In this document: piece after piece, positions 23,869 through 32,818 of the stretch | Position numbering within the stretch: position 1 is the stretch's first letter | Layout of the letters: every line of letters starts with the position of its first letter | Source of the DNA: Streptomyces sp. IMTB 2501 | GTDB taxonomy: Bacteria; Actinomycetota; Actinomycetes; Streptomycetales; Streptomycetaceae | DNA length: 58,566 bases | Assembly: GCF_001953885.1 (NCBI RefSeq) | Contig: NZ_MQUS01000042.1 | Location: 1-58,566 of the forward strand | Reading direction: 5' to 3' | Position numbers and translations under genes: made by a program | Notes under the pieces: model-generated | Told to the model about the DNA's origin: nothing | Databases searched by the model: none | What the model saw: the letters and a program-made list of their open reading frames with translations, nothing else

Positions 23869-26800
23869 CTACGCGTCGTCGGTGTCCGGCAGGTGTCTGC
23901 GGCCGAGGTCGTCCAGGATCCTGGAGATCCTCGCGCGGTTGGCATCCGTGGCGGGCAGGGTCGTGGCCCGCTCGAAGAAGTCGCGTGCCCCGGCCAGGTC
24001 CTCCGCCACGGCGCCGTGCCAGATCAGCCGATGGCGTATCGCGATCTCCGACGCGGTGCCGGTCTGTTCGTCCAGTATCGCGCCGGCCCGGCGCAGGAGT
24101 TCGGCGGCGGCCTGCGGGTTGCCCAGGTCGGCCTCCGCCGTGGACAGCCTGCCGAGGACGGCGGCGTACAGCGGAACATCGCCAAGACGCCGGGCCAGAT
24201 TCTCGGCCTTCCCGAGGGTGCCCGCCGCCTCGGCCGGCCGGCCGAGGTCGAGTTGGAGGCCACCGAGGCGGAGCAGCGTCTTGCCGAGGAGCCTGGGACT
24301 GCCCGCCTTCTCGGCGAGGGCGATCGCCTCCAGGTAGCGGTCGTGCGCCTTGTCGTACTCTCCGAGCTGGTGGTGGACGTCGCCGACGCGGGTCATGACC
24401 GACCCCGTGAGCCAGTCGTCGTACGTCAACTCGCCCACGAAGTGCAGGACTTCGGCGAAATGGGTCATGGACTCGGCGATCCGTCCCTCCAGATTGGCGA
24501 AGGTCCCGAGACCGGCCGCGGCTCTGGCCTGCTCATGCCGGTCACCGGCCCGGCGGCTGATGTCCAGTGCCTCGGTGAACCAGGTGCGGGCCTGCTGGTA
24601 ACGGCCCTGCAGCCCGTACATGATGCCCAGGCCCGTGCGCAGCGCGGAGTCCATCCGCCGGTCGGTGGCCTGGCCGAGCCTCGGCAGCAGCAGCTCCAGC
24701 GCGGTGCGGCACTCGTGGAACCGGCCCTGCCGGGTGAGGTAGTCGACCAGGCCCTCGGCGATCCAGCAGGCCTCGTCCACATGGCCCGTGGCCGCCGCCT
24801 GGCCGATCACGTCGACCAGTTCACCGCCCGCCGCGTCCAGCCAGGCCGTGGCCTCCTCCCAGTCCGTGAAGGGCCCGATGCCCTGCGGGCCGGTCGGGTA
24901 GGACGAGATGCCCCAGTCACCCGCGCAGCGGGCGGCGGCCACGTACAGCCGCAGCACCCGCCCGCGGGCCGCCTCGGCCTCGTCGGGCGACGCGGCGGCG
25001 ACGCGGCGGGCGTAGACCGCCACCAGGTCGTGCAACCGGTAGCGGTCGGCGGTCACCCGCTGCACCAGACTCGCGTCGGCCAGGCTCTCCAGGGTGCGCT
25101 CGGCGTCGGCGGGTGTCGCGTCGAGCAGGGCGGCCAGCGTCAGCCGGTCCAGCCGTATGGTGGGCGACAGGCCCAGGGCGCGGAAGGCACGCTGGTCGGT
25201 GGCCGGCAGCTGATCGTAGGAGATCCGGAACGCGGCCTCGACGCTGCGGTCCTCCACGGCGAGTTCGTCCAGCCGGCGCTCCCCGTCGGCCAGCCGCGCC
25301 ACCAGGGCTTCCACCGCCCACAGCGGGCGATCCTGTATCCGCGCCCCGACGATGCGCAGCGCCAGCGGCAGCCGGCCGCACAACGTGGCCAGTTCGCGTA
25401 CGGCCACCCGCTCGCGGTCGGACCCCTCGCCGCCTTCCTCGCCGCCGACGATACGGGTCAGCAGTCCCGCCGCCTCGTCGAGGCCGAGCGGCGGCAGCGA
25501 CACCCTGCGGTCCGCGTCCAGCCCGGTCAGGCGCCGGCGGCTGGTCACCAGCACCACGCTGCCGGAACCGGCGGGCAACAGCGGTCGTACCTGCTCGGCG
25601 CGGGCGGCGTCGTCGAGTACCAGGAGCAGCCGCAGGGAGGCGGTCGCCGTCCGCCACGACGCGGCCAGCTCGTCCAGGTCCTCGGAGTCCTCCCCCTCGC
25701 CGGCACCCACCGCCCGCAGCAACCGGCGCAGCACGCGTTGCCGCCCCACCGTCTTCCGGTCCTCGCGGTGCCCGTGCAGTTCCACGAACAGGCAGCCGTC
25801 GGGATACCGGTCCCGCAGCGCCCGCGCCGCGCGCACCACCAGGGCGGTCTTCCCGACTCCGGCCATGCCGTCCACCGCCCGTACGGTGACCACGCGCGCG
25901 TCGGCGGGCGCGACGAGAAGGTCGTGCTCCCGGTCCCGGCCCATGAAGGTGCCTATTTCGACGGGTAGTTCATGCCGTACGCGGCGCCTGTGGGGAGCGG
26001 GACCCGGACGCCGAGCCTCGGCAGACGGTTCTGCGGCCTGTGCGGTCTGTTCTGTCCGTTCCGCCGGCGCCGGGTGGTGCTTTGCCCGGACCTGTCGTAC
26101 GGCGGCGTCGCCGCCGAGCAGGAACGCGTCGTCGCCCCGCAGGACCGCCTCGTGCACCCGGCGCAGTTCGGCGCCGGGCTCCACGCCCTGCTCGTCCACC
26201 AGACGGCGGCGCACCCCGGTGTAGACGTCCAGCGCCTCGGACTGCCGGTTGCCGGCATGGAGGGCACGCATGAGCAAGGCCGCCAGCGCCTCGTTGTAGG
26301 GGTGGGCCGTCGTCAGGGAGAACAGTTCCCCCACGGCCTCGGAGTGCCGGCCCGTACGCAGCTGGCAGTCCACCTTGTCCTGCACCATCACGAGCCGCTG
26401 CTCCGCCAGCCGCAGCCGCTCCCCCTCCGCGAAGGGCCCGGGGATTGCGGCCAGGGGCTCGCCGCGGAACAGTCCCAGCGCCGTGGACCACGCGTCCACC
26501 GCGGCGTCCAGGTCTCCGGAATCCCTCGCCGAACGCCCCTCGGCGGCGATCTCCTCCCAGCGCGCCACGTCCACACCGGCGTTTCCCGGGACGAAGCGAT
26601 AGCCGCCGCGAACGGTGTCGATGACGGAATCCGCCGAGCCCTTTCCAGGAGCATCCAGGCATCGGCGCAATCGGTGCACATAGACCGGGATCACTTTGTC
26701 GCCCGTGCCGGGGGGTTCCGCACCCCACACCCCGTCGAGCAGCTGCTGTCGGCCGACCGTCCTGCCCGGTCGTAGCAGCAATGCTGCCAGGACGGCCTGT

Positions 26801-26916
26801 TCACGAACCGGCCCGAGCTCCAGACTCGTGTCGCCGCGCCAGACCTGGAGCGGCCCGAGCAGAGCGAAGCGAAGTTGCTGATTTGCGTCCGTGGATAACT
26901 CGCGCGGGATCGGCAC
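23869..26916 (-). CDS. AfsR/SARP-type regulator with NB-ARC and TPR domains; TTA at codon 7
   Basis: A 1,015-residue regulator. Residues about 15-105 are the OmpR-like winged helix and about 110-265 the bacterial transcriptional activator domain, together the SARP module. About 310-600 is an NB-ARC-type ATPase (Walker A GMAGVGKTALV near 345-355, Walker B LRLLLVLDDAARAEQ). The C-terminal 400 residues are TPR repeats (ARTWFTEALDISRRAGDRHEQARAAAGLG and similar). SARP regulators activate secondary metabolism genes by binding repeats overlapping -35 elements; the large AfsR form integrates signals. The start is GTG 26916. Codon 7 is TTA (26898-26896), so translation should depend on bldA. No obvious target cluster lies alongside it. 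Confidence 0.93.
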   Translation of the reverse strand: MPIPRELSTDANQQLRFALLGPLQVWRGDTSLELGPVREQAVLAALLLRPGRTVGRQQLLDGVWGAEPPGTGDKVIPVYVHRLRRCLDAPGKGSADSVIDTVRGGYRFVPGNAGVDVARWEEIAAEGRSARDSGDLDAAVDAWSTALGLFRGEPLAAIPGPFAEGERLRLAEQRLVMVQDKVDCQLRTGRHSEAVGELFSLTTAHPYNEALAALLMRALHAGNRQSEALDVYTGVRRRLVDEQGVEPGAELRRVHEAVLRGDDAFLLGGDAAVRQVRAKHHPAPAERTEQTAQAAEPSAEARRPGPAPHRRRVRHELPVEIGTFMGRDREHDLLVAPADARVVTVRAVDGMAGVGKTALVVRAARALRDRYPDGCLFVELHGHREDRKTVGRQRVLRRLLRAVGAGEGEDSEDLDELAASWRTATASLRLLLVLDDAARAEQVRPLLPAGSGSVVLVTSRRRLTGLDADRRVSLPPLGLDEAAGLLTRIVGGEEGGEGSDRERVAVRELATLCGRLPLALRIVGARIQDRPLWAVEALVARLADGERRLDELAVEDRSVEAAFRISYDQLPATDQRAFRALGLSPTIRLDRLTLAALLDATPADAERTLESLADASLVQRVTADRYRLHDLVAVYARRVAAASPDEAEAARGRVLRLYVAAARCAGDWGISSYPTGPQGIGPFTDWEEATAWLDAAGGELVDVIGQAAATGHVDEACWIAEGLVDYLTRQGRFHECRTALELLLPRLGQATDRRMDSALRTGLGIMYGLQGRYQQARTWFTEALDISRRAGDRHEQARAAAGLGTFANLEGRIAESMTHFAEVLHFVGELTYDDWLTGSVMTRVGDVHHQLGEYDKAHDRYLEAIALAEKAGSPRLLGKTLLRLGGLQLDLGRPAEAAGTLGKAENLARRLGDVPLYAAVLGRLSTAEADLGNPQAAAELLRRAGAILDEQTGTASEIAIRHRLIWHGAVAEDLAGARDFFERATTLPATDANRARISRILDDLGRRHLPDTDDA

Positions 26917-27200
26917 GCGGGGAGTTTATCGGGACTGCGGCCACCTGCGGCGACCCCCACGAGACCTGCGCCTCTCGCGTACGGCGACACCACACGGCCG
27001 GACCGGCGGCGACCCTGTCGTGCCGTCAGGCAGACAGCTCCGAAAAGGTGTCCGGACCCCGGAGGGAGTCGCTGTGCCCGGGTGAATCTCACTGCCCCCG
27101 GATGGCTTCCCCGATGAGCGCTGCCGGGAATGCCGCACTAGCCTCCGAAATGAGCGCAAAGTGGATCTTTCGATATGCGCTCCAGACCCAAGGAGGAGAC

Positions 27201-27455
27201 ATGCGCAAGCTTTCCAAGGCCGCTGTCGCGGCCGCGGTCATCGCTAGCGTCGGCTTCATATCCACCGGCACCGGCATCGCCACCGCGCAAGCCGCGGTCA
27301 TGCACCGCGGCGGTGGGTGCGATACCGACGACCTGAACCTTGACGTCCTGGGTGAGGTGGGCGTTGCCAACGGCCTGCTCGGCAACCTTCTGAACGGCGA
27401 AGGCGACCCAGGCGCGCAGGAAACCCACGTCGGTACCACGTGCGGAGGCCGCTGA
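27201..27455 (+). CDS. small secreted protein, 84 residues
   Basis: A signal peptide (MRKLSKAAVAAAVIASVGF to about residue 32, AQA) is followed by a mature chain of about 52 residues with only two cysteines, in GGCDTDD and TTCGGR, probably disulfide-bonded around a hydrophobic GVANGLLGNLLNGEG segment. No family is recognised; the size and composition recall surface-active or signalling peptides of streptomycetes, but that is only resemblance. AAGGAGGAG before ATG 27201 is an excellent ribosome site, suggesting high expression. A strong hairpin terminator follows. Confidence 0.85.
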   Translation: MRKLSKAAVAAAVIASVGFISTGTGIATAQAAVMHRGGGCDTDDLNLDVLGEVGVANGLLGNLLNGEGDPGAQETHVGTTCGGR

Positions 27456-27516
27456 TCGGTAGCTGCGCTGAACGGCTCACCGAATTGGGTCTCCGCTTCA
27501 TGTGAGAGTGGTTGCC

Positions 27517-27551
27517 AAAGGCCCCGGACCAGCGACCGGTCCGGGGCCTTT
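27517..27551. terminator. strong 14-bp hairpin terminator
   Basis: AAAGGCCCCGGACC and GGTCCGGGGCCTTT pair perfectly around a 7-base loop, with A-rich and T-rich ends, so it can act in both directions. It lies 62 bases past the small secreted protein. Confidence 0.85.
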
Positions 27552-27635
27552 GCATGGGGAGAGGGTACGTTCAACGTCTCAGCTCGCCCCAGCCCGGGCC
27601 GGACCGCTCCGGCTCGCTCCCGAGAGGAACCCACC

Positions 27636-28145
27636 GTGACCGTCGAACGCATTGGCCCGCCCCTTTTCGGCACGGAGCGCGAGACGCTGCGGGCGTTCCT
27701 GGAGTTTCACCGGGCGACCCTGGCGATGAAGTGCGAGGGCCTGACGGAGGAACAGCTCAAGGAGCGGTCGAGCCCGCCGTCGTCGCTCTCGCTGCTCGCC
27801 CTGGTCCGCCATCTGGCCGAGGTCGAACGCGCCTGGTTCCGGCGGGTGTTCGACGACAACGCCGCTCCGATGCTGTGGTCGGAGAAGGAGTTCGACTTCC
27901 AGGCCGCGTACGACACCACGGGCGCGAGCGCGGACGAGGCGTTCGCGGTGTGGAAGGCGGAGGTCGAGCACTCGCGGCGCATCGAGCGCGAAGCGGAGTC
28001 CCTGGACCTCGCCGGGCACCAGCCACGCTGGGGCGAGGACGTGTCCCTGCGGATGGTGATGCTCCACATGATCCTGGAGTACGGCCGCCACAACGGCCAC
28101 GCGGACTTCCTCCGCGAGGGCGTGGACGGCACGGTCGGCGCCTGA
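27636..28145 (+). CDS. DinB family (DUF664) protein
   Basis: A 169-residue protein of the DinB/YfiT four-helix-bundle superfamily in its actinobacterial DUF664 form. Metal-ligand histidines fit LVRHLAEVERAWF (near residue 57) and LEYGRHNGHADFLRE (near 150-158), the usual three-His arrangement. Related enzymes are thiol transferases using mycothiol or bacillithiol, so a mycothiol-dependent detoxification role is possible. GTG 27636 is the start; the gene is solitary. Confidence 0.87.
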   Translation: MTVERIGPPLFGTERETLRAFLEFHRATLAMKCEGLTEEQLKERSSPPSSLSLLALVRHLAEVERAWFRRVFDDNAAPMLWSEKEFDFQAAYDTTGASADEAFAVWKAEVEHSRRIEREAESLDLAGHQPRWGEDVSLRMVMLHMILEYGRHNGHADFLREGVDGTVGA

Positions 28146-28333
28146 CCCGCAGCCGGTCTCCAGCCGCGTCGGAGCCGAAACCGCGCCGATGAGGGGCGCG
28201 CGCGGTGTGCACGCGTGAGCCCTGTACGCGCCCCCTGATCGGCGAGAAAACTGTCTTGACGGCGGGCGGGTGGCCACCTCGTCACCACCGCCGCGGTCCC
28301 AAGTCCCCAGTTCAGGAAGGCAGGTCGGCCACT

Positions 28334-29059
28334 GTGCTGTTGCGTCTGCCCACAACCGTGTCCGAAGCGCAGGAGTGTCTGGCCGAGGGGGCCGTGCCGG
28401 TCGGCGGGGCGACGCTCGTGTGGGCCACATGGCAGCGGGACGGCTTCCCCGAACTGGCCATGTCACTGCGCGAGTTGCCGGAGGCCAATGTGCTGGGCCG
28501 GGAGGCCGTGGGCGGCGCCGTGGTCCTGCACCGGATCGACGACCGCGTTCCGGACGTACTGCGGCTGGCGGCCGCCACGGTGGGGACCGGGGCGGTACGG
28601 CGGACGGCGACGGTCGGCGGCAACCTCGTCGGCAGCACCCTGCGCTGCCTGTTGCCCGCGGCGCTCGTCCTGGACGCCCGGGCGACCGTGCTGGAATCCG
28701 ACGGTGTTCATGACGTGGATCTGGCCGAGGTGGTGGCCAAGCGTCCCGTTCTGCTGAGCCTGCGCTGGCGTGCGCCGGTCGCCTGCGCATACCGCAAACT
28801 GCCCGGCGAGGCCGGCGGACCACCGCCCCTCGTGGTCGCCTCAGCGGTGCATGCCGGCGACGGCGGCGACTGCCTGCGGGTCGCCGTACGCGACGGCTAC
28901 GAAGTGCTCAGCGGCAGCGCCACATGCGCCACCGAGCCCGAGCAGACCGTGCGCGCGCTGCACGAGACGTCCCTCGGCGATCTGCCGGCCACCGCGTGGG
29001 CCGCCGTCCGCGCACAGGTCACGGACCTTGTGAGCGTCCGTGGCACGGACAGGGACTGA
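28334..29059 (+). CDS. orphan FAD-binding subunit of the xanthine dehydrogenase type
   Basis: A 241-residue protein matching the FAD-binding (middle) subunit of molybdopterin hydroxylases. It has the FAD signature VPVGGATLVWATWQRDG near residue 22 and TGAVRRTATVGGNLVGSTLRC near residue 82, then the shorter C-terminal domain. Family members work with a 2Fe-2S subunit and a molybdopterin subunit, but neither is encoded nearby. GTG 28334 follows AGGAAGG. It may serve a remote complex or a standalone flavoprotein reaction. Confidence 0.78.
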   Translation: MLLRLPTTVSEAQECLAEGAVPVGGATLVWATWQRDGFPELAMSLRELPEANVLGREAVGGAVVLHRIDDRVPDVLRLAAATVGTGAVRRTATVGGNLVGSTLRCLLPAALVLDARATVLESDGVHDVDLAEVVAKRPVLLSLRWRAPVACAYRKLPGEAGGPPPLVVASAVHAGDGGDCLRVAVRDGYEVLSGSATCATEPEQTVRALHETSLGDLPATAWAAVRAQVTDLVSVRGTDRD

Positions 29060-29138
29060 CCAGGCGGACGACGAACCGCCGAGCTTTTGCGGCTTTCGCG
29101 GCAACCCTTGTTCGCGTCGGCAGCCACTTCGTCGGTGA

Positions 29139-29524
29139 GTGGGCGTCTGGGTCGGTCTCAGCGGAAGCGGCACCATCGCGCAGACCGGTACGGCCGCCAA
29201 CTGCGAGGGGGCCACGCCGGTTTACTACTCGTGGTGGGAGATGTTCCCGGCGGCAGGCGTCCCGTTGAGCGTGCCGACCGAGCCGGGTGACCACATCCAG
29301 GGCTCGGTCACCCATCTCGGGAACGACAAGTTCACTCTCACCGTCAAGGACGTCACCCGGGGCTGGACGAGGACCGAGAACAAGACCCAGGTCTCCACAG
29401 GCGGCACCCCGGCCTGGCCACCGTCAACGGCAAGCCCCTGGGCTCGTGGCCGCTGTGGACGGGGAACCTCGCCGACAGCAGCGGCGGCCGCGACTTCACC
29501 GCGACCTGGCTCAGCACCGGCTGA
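29139..29524 (+). pseudogene. broken G1 family (eqolisin-type) glutamic peptidase
   Basis: The frame from 29139 reads as the middle of a secreted G1 peptidase: VWVGLSGSGTIAQTGTAANC with the catalytic Gln of QTGT, then YYSWWEMFPA, PGDHIQGSVTHLGNDKFTLT and RGWTRTENKTQ. After about 29400 similarity jumps to another frame (LATVNGKPLGSWPLWTG and DFTATWLSTG) that ends at the stop at 29522-29524. The signal peptide, the N-terminal third and the segment that should hold the catalytic Glu are missing. At least one deletion and one frameshift have inactivated it. Confidence 0.75.
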
Positions 29525-29575
29525 CAGACCGTCGCTCGTCCTCCCGGGAGTCGCGTACATCAGGGACCATGAAGC

Positions 29576-30457
29576 ATGAGCGCGGACGACTGGTACCTCA
29601 CCGAAGACGTCGACGACTTCCTCGCCCGAGCCGGAGACTTCCTGCGTTCGCGGCCCGGCCCGCACGTCATGCAGCTGACGTGGGCCGAGAGAGTGCGCAC
29701 ACGCGGGGCGCACGCGTTCGGCACCGAGGCCCCCGTCTTCGGCGTGCTGGAGCGAGCGGGCGAGGTCCGCGCCACCTTCTACCGCCTCCCGCCCCGCGCT
29801 CTGGGCCTTGCCCCGCTCACGCCCGAGCAGGCCGACTCCCTCGCCGCCCGCCTGGCCGCCCTCGGGCACTTGCCTTCCCGCGTCAGCGCGGACCACGGCA
29901 CCGCCACCGCTTTCGCCGAGGCCTGGCAGCGGCACACCGGGGCGACACCGGGACTCCACGACACGCGGCTCCGTCTGTACCGCCTCGGCACGCTCACCCC
30001 ACCACAGCCGATGCCGGCGGGCCGGGGCCGCGTCCTGGGCGAACAGGACCTTGAGCAAGTCATGTTCTGGTGCGGCGAGTTCGCCAAGGCCGTCGGGGAG
30101 GTGGTCTCCGTCGACGCCGGCTCGTGGGCCGACACACGCTTCGCCGACAAGCGCTACACGCTCTGGGAAACCCCGGACGGCACCCCCGTCTCCATCGCGG
30201 GAAGGAACCCGTTGATCGGCGGCCAGATCCAGGTGGACATCGTCTACACCCCGGCCCACCTGCGCGGTCGCGGCTACGCGGGCGCCGTGGCGACCGAGGT
30301 GAGCCGGGCCGCGCTGGCCGCGGGCGCGAAGGACGTCGTCCTCTTCGCGGATCTGTCCAACCCCACCAGCAACGCCCTCTACCAGCGCCTCGGCTATCGC
30401 ACGCTCACCGACTGGGCCGCCTACGACTTCTCCTACGACACGTCAGAAGCCGGTTAG
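29576..30457 (+). CDS. GNAT family acetyltransferase, two-part
   Basis: A 293-residue protein. Its C-terminal half (residues about 150-290) has the GNAT acetyl-CoA site VYTPAHLRGRGYAGAVATEVSRAAL (R/Q-x-x-G-x-G/A) and the closing LYQRLGYR motif. The N-terminal 130 residues look like a degenerate second GNAT-type module, common in actinobacterial proteins of this length. The acceptor substrate is unknown. It starts at ATG 29576, 50 bases after the broken peptidase, and converges with the next acetyltransferase, leaving only 9 bases between stops. Confidence 0.88.
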   Translation: MSADDWYLTEDVDDFLARAGDFLRSRPGPHVMQLTWAERVRTRGAHAFGTEAPVFGVLERAGEVRATFYRLPPRALGLAPLTPEQADSLAARLAALGHLPSRVSADHGTATAFAEAWQRHTGATPGLHDTRLRLYRLGTLTPPQPMPAGRGRVLGEQDLEQVMFWCGEFAKAVGEVVSVDAGSWADTRFADKRYTLWETPDGTPVSIAGRNPLIGGQIQVDIVYTPAHLRGRGYAGAVATEVSRAALAAGAKDVVLFADLSNPTSNALYQRLGYRTLTDWAAYDFSYDTSEAG

Positions 30458-30466
30458 GAACGACAC

Positions 30467-31021
30467 CTACCGGGTGACCGGGGCTACGGCTCCGGTCGAG
30501 AGCCAGAACCGGAGCGTTCCGTCGCGTTCGTCCTCAAGGACGCCGCCGCATGTCTCGATCACCTTGCGGGAGGCATGGTTGTCGGCGTCGCAGGTGAGCA
30601 GGGCGGAAGCGATGCCGAGCCCGCGGGCGACCGGCAGCGCCTCCATGAGCATCGCTGTGGCGTGTCCACGCCGTCGAGCGGAGGGGCGCACGTTGTAGCC
30701 GATGTGTCCCCCGCACTTGAGCAGCTCGTGAGTGAGAGCGTGCCGGATCATGAGCCGCCCCAGATAGGCCGCCCCTTCGACGAACCAGAGGTTGGTACGG
30801 GGTACATCCCCGCCTGAGGCATCGGAACGGGCCTGGTCACGGACAGCCTGTACATACGCCGCGAAGGCCTCGGCGTCGTGGGGACGGTCCGCGTGATCCC
30901 GCAGGAACTTTCCTTCTGCGGACTCGTCGCCCACTCCTCCCCGTCCTTCGGCTCGGAACTCGGCCATGGCTTCGACGAATGACCGATGTACGGATGCGTT
31001 CGGAGCGATCAACTGAGGCAT
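30467..31021 (-). CDS. GNAT family acetyltransferase
   Basis: A 184-residue single-domain GNAT protein: NVRPSARRRGHATAMLMEAL (near residue 118) is the acetyl-CoA binding loop and ALLTCDADNHASRKVIETCGG the beta-bulge/motif B region, as in RimJ/predicted acetyltransferases of the COG3981 kind. Substrate unknown. ATG 31021 is chosen; an in-frame GTG five codons upstream is possible and neither has a clear ribosome site. Confidence 0.87.
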   Translation of the reverse strand: MPQLIAPNASVHRSFVEAMAEFRAEGRGGVGDESAEGKFLRDHADRPHDAEAFAAYVQAVRDQARSDASGGDVPRTNLWFVEGAAYLGRLMIRHALTHELLKCGGHIGYNVRPSARRRGHATAMLMEALPVARGLGIASALLTCDADNHASRKVIETCGGVLEDERDGTLRFWLSTGAVAPVTR

Positions 31022-31102
31022 GGGGTCATCGTGCACGCTGTGCGGGGCGATTGACGCGGGAACGGCGTGGTTCGGCTTCCGCCTCGTAAGCTGCGACGGC
31101 GG

Positions 31103-32257
31103 TCACCGCTGATCGGCGTCGACGCGGGGGGCTGCCGATCGATACGCCGTGGCCATCCGCAGCAGGAAGGCGCTTTCGTCCGTGAGATCCCTGTTGCCGG
31201 ATGAGCTGAGACTCACCCCGCGAGGCATGAGGGCAGAGCCTTGAAGCTTCGCGGTCCGGGCGGCTTTGACGATGCCGGCGAGGGCTTCGGGGTCCAGGTC
31301 CGCGGCCGCGTCCTGCCTGGGCGGCTTGCCTGGCGACGAGGGCGAGTGGCCGGGAGAGGCGTAGTCGGTGAGTGCCAGGATGGCGTCCCGCGTCTCGATG
31401 ATCCTGCGATAGGCGAGCACGTCATAGGGGACCCGGGGCCACAGCACATCCCATACGCGGTGACGCGGTTGGGCCAGGGCCACATGGGGGACGGCGGCCA
31501 CCAGGTCGTTCCACATCGGCCACAGGCGCCAGGCGACGGCGATGTCCGACAGGGCGCGCCGGACCCCGGAACAGGCCGGCACCAGGATGGCCATGGCGCG
31601 CAGCACACCATGCAGGTCCATCAGCAGCGCAAGCCAGGGCAGCGGCCATCGCCCGCCGGTTGTGACATGGACGAGGTACCCCAGCCAGTAGGCGCCGACC
31701 AGGGCCGTACCGAGGCCGAACAGGCGCAGGCTCAGGGTCAGGGACCGGCTTCCGGAAGCAGCGCTGTAGCGCAGGCACAGCAGGGCACAGAGGACGTTGG
31801 CGGCCAGGTGCGTGCCGATGAGGACAAGCCAGTAGAGCAGGGAGGGGGATGGTGGCCCGTCAGCGGGGACCGCGATGCGCAGGTGCGGCTCGGCCGCGAG
31901 GTCCAACGAGCACAGAACGGCCAGTACGGTGGTGACCGAGAGGGCGAGGGCCGCCCTGAGCCTGCGGACGTCGGTGCTGGCCTGCGTGACGAAGTACAGC
32001 ACGGCTCCCGCGGAGAGCACGCCGAGGACGTTGCGGATCACCGCGACGACGTTGGCCTCGCTGTGCCGGGTGGCCGTCGCGACGACGGACGGCAGGTCGA
32101 GCGTCATCGCCGCGGCCGCCGTGGTCACGGCCAGCCATACGCCACGCTGGGGCGCGGAGCGCAGGCTGGACGGGCTGCGCACCAGTACGGCGAGCCACAA
32201 CAGAAGCACGCTGGGCAGTTCGAGCCCGGCGCCGAGTGCGGCCGCGTCGTGGTTCAT
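31103..32257 (-). CDS. MAB_1171c family multi-span membrane protein
   Basis: A 384-residue membrane protein with about seven helices in the first 240 residues, then a cytoplasmic C-terminal domain ending with the family hallmark LTDESAFLLRMATAYRSA. It resembles the MAB_1171c family of putative transporters, whose function is unknown. Its ATG overlaps the stop of the ImmA-like protease gene (ATGA), and it is the last gene of a three-gene operon behind an EspR-like regulator. The linkage suggests the protease acts on the regulator or on this membrane protein. Confidence 0.87.
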   Translation of the reverse strand: MNHDAAALGAGLELPSVLLLWLAVLVRSPSSLRSAPQRGVWLAVTTAAAAMTLDLPSVVATATRHSEANVVAVIRNVLGVLSAGAVLYFVTQASTDVRRLRAALALSVTTVLAVLCSLDLAAEPHLRIAVPADGPPSPSLLYWLVLIGTHLAANVLCALLCLRYSAASGSRSLTLSLRLFGLGTALVGAYWLGYLVHVTTGGRWPLPWLALLMDLHGVLRAMAILVPACSGVRRALSDIAVAWRLWPMWNDLVAAVPHVALAQPRHRVWDVLWPRVPYDVLAYRRIIETRDAILALTDYASPGHSPSSPGKPPRQDAAADLDPEALAGIVKAARTAKLQGSALMPRGVSLSSSGNRDLTDESAFLLRMATAYRSAAPRVDADQR

Positions 32258-32778
32258 GGTGTGCCGTGCGGCGTGTCGACTCCCATGGCCGCTTCCAGCC
32301 GGCCCAGGACGCCGCGGGAACGCCGGCGGTTCGGCGCGTTGATATGGCTGCCGAGGATGCTGGCGAACAGCTCCGCCTCCTGCTCCTGGTCGGTCGCGTA
32401 GTTCGTACGGCCGAGGAGCCGCTGCACCGTGCGAGGATGGAGATCCGGCAGGAGCCTGCCCCACCCGGCCTCGCCGTCCAGGTCCATCGTGTGGTGGTTG
32501 AACAGCATGTGCCCGATCTCGTGCAGGACGATGTGCTCCTGGTGGAGCTGTGTCGTGCGCCGTTCGTAGAAGATGTGGTCCTCGCTGTCGGTGGCCAGCC
32601 AGAGCCCGCAGGCACCATGGGCGGCCACCTCGGCAGGCAGCGGATGTAGATGCAACGGTCTCGCGCGTCGGGCGGCGACATGGCGGCACAGATCCTCGAC
32701 GGACAGGGCGTGGGGGAGGCCGAGCTGGTCGACCGCTGCCTGGCAGCGCCGGCGCAGCCTGCGGGATCCGTTTGGCAT
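32254..32778 (-). CDS. ImmA/IrrE family zinc metallopeptidase
   Basis: A 174-residue protein with the zinc-protease motif HEIGH in HIVLHEIGHMLFNHHTM (near residue 88), a downstream Glu-rich helix DQEQEAELFASIL supplying the third ligand, and the N-terminal helical part typical of the family. ImmA/IrrE proteases cleave or inactivate cognate XRE-type repressors, and the XRE gene is directly upstream. ATG 32778 is taken because it begins the conserved LRRRCQAAVDQL region; ATG 32835 is in frame and overlaps the upstream gene. Confident as a family member; the target is inferred. Confidence 0.87.
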   Translation of the reverse strand: MPNGSRRLRRRCQAAVDQLGLPHALSVEDLCRHVAARRARPLHLHPLPAEVAAHGACGLWLATDSEDHIFYERRTTQLHQEHIVLHEIGHMLFNHHTMDLDGEAGWGRLLPDLHPRTVQRLLGRTNYATDQEQEAELFASILGSHINAPNRRRSRGVLGRLEAAMGVDTPHGTP

Positions 32779-32818
32779 GAGGGGCGGTGTCGAAACCTTT
32801 CTCCGAACGATGAGGGGG

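Noticed and set aside
21452..24337. 961-codon plus-strand frame
   Set aside because: Antisense to lactate monooxygenase and overlapping a secreted hydrolase; only its short FtsX-like segment is kept, as a remnant.
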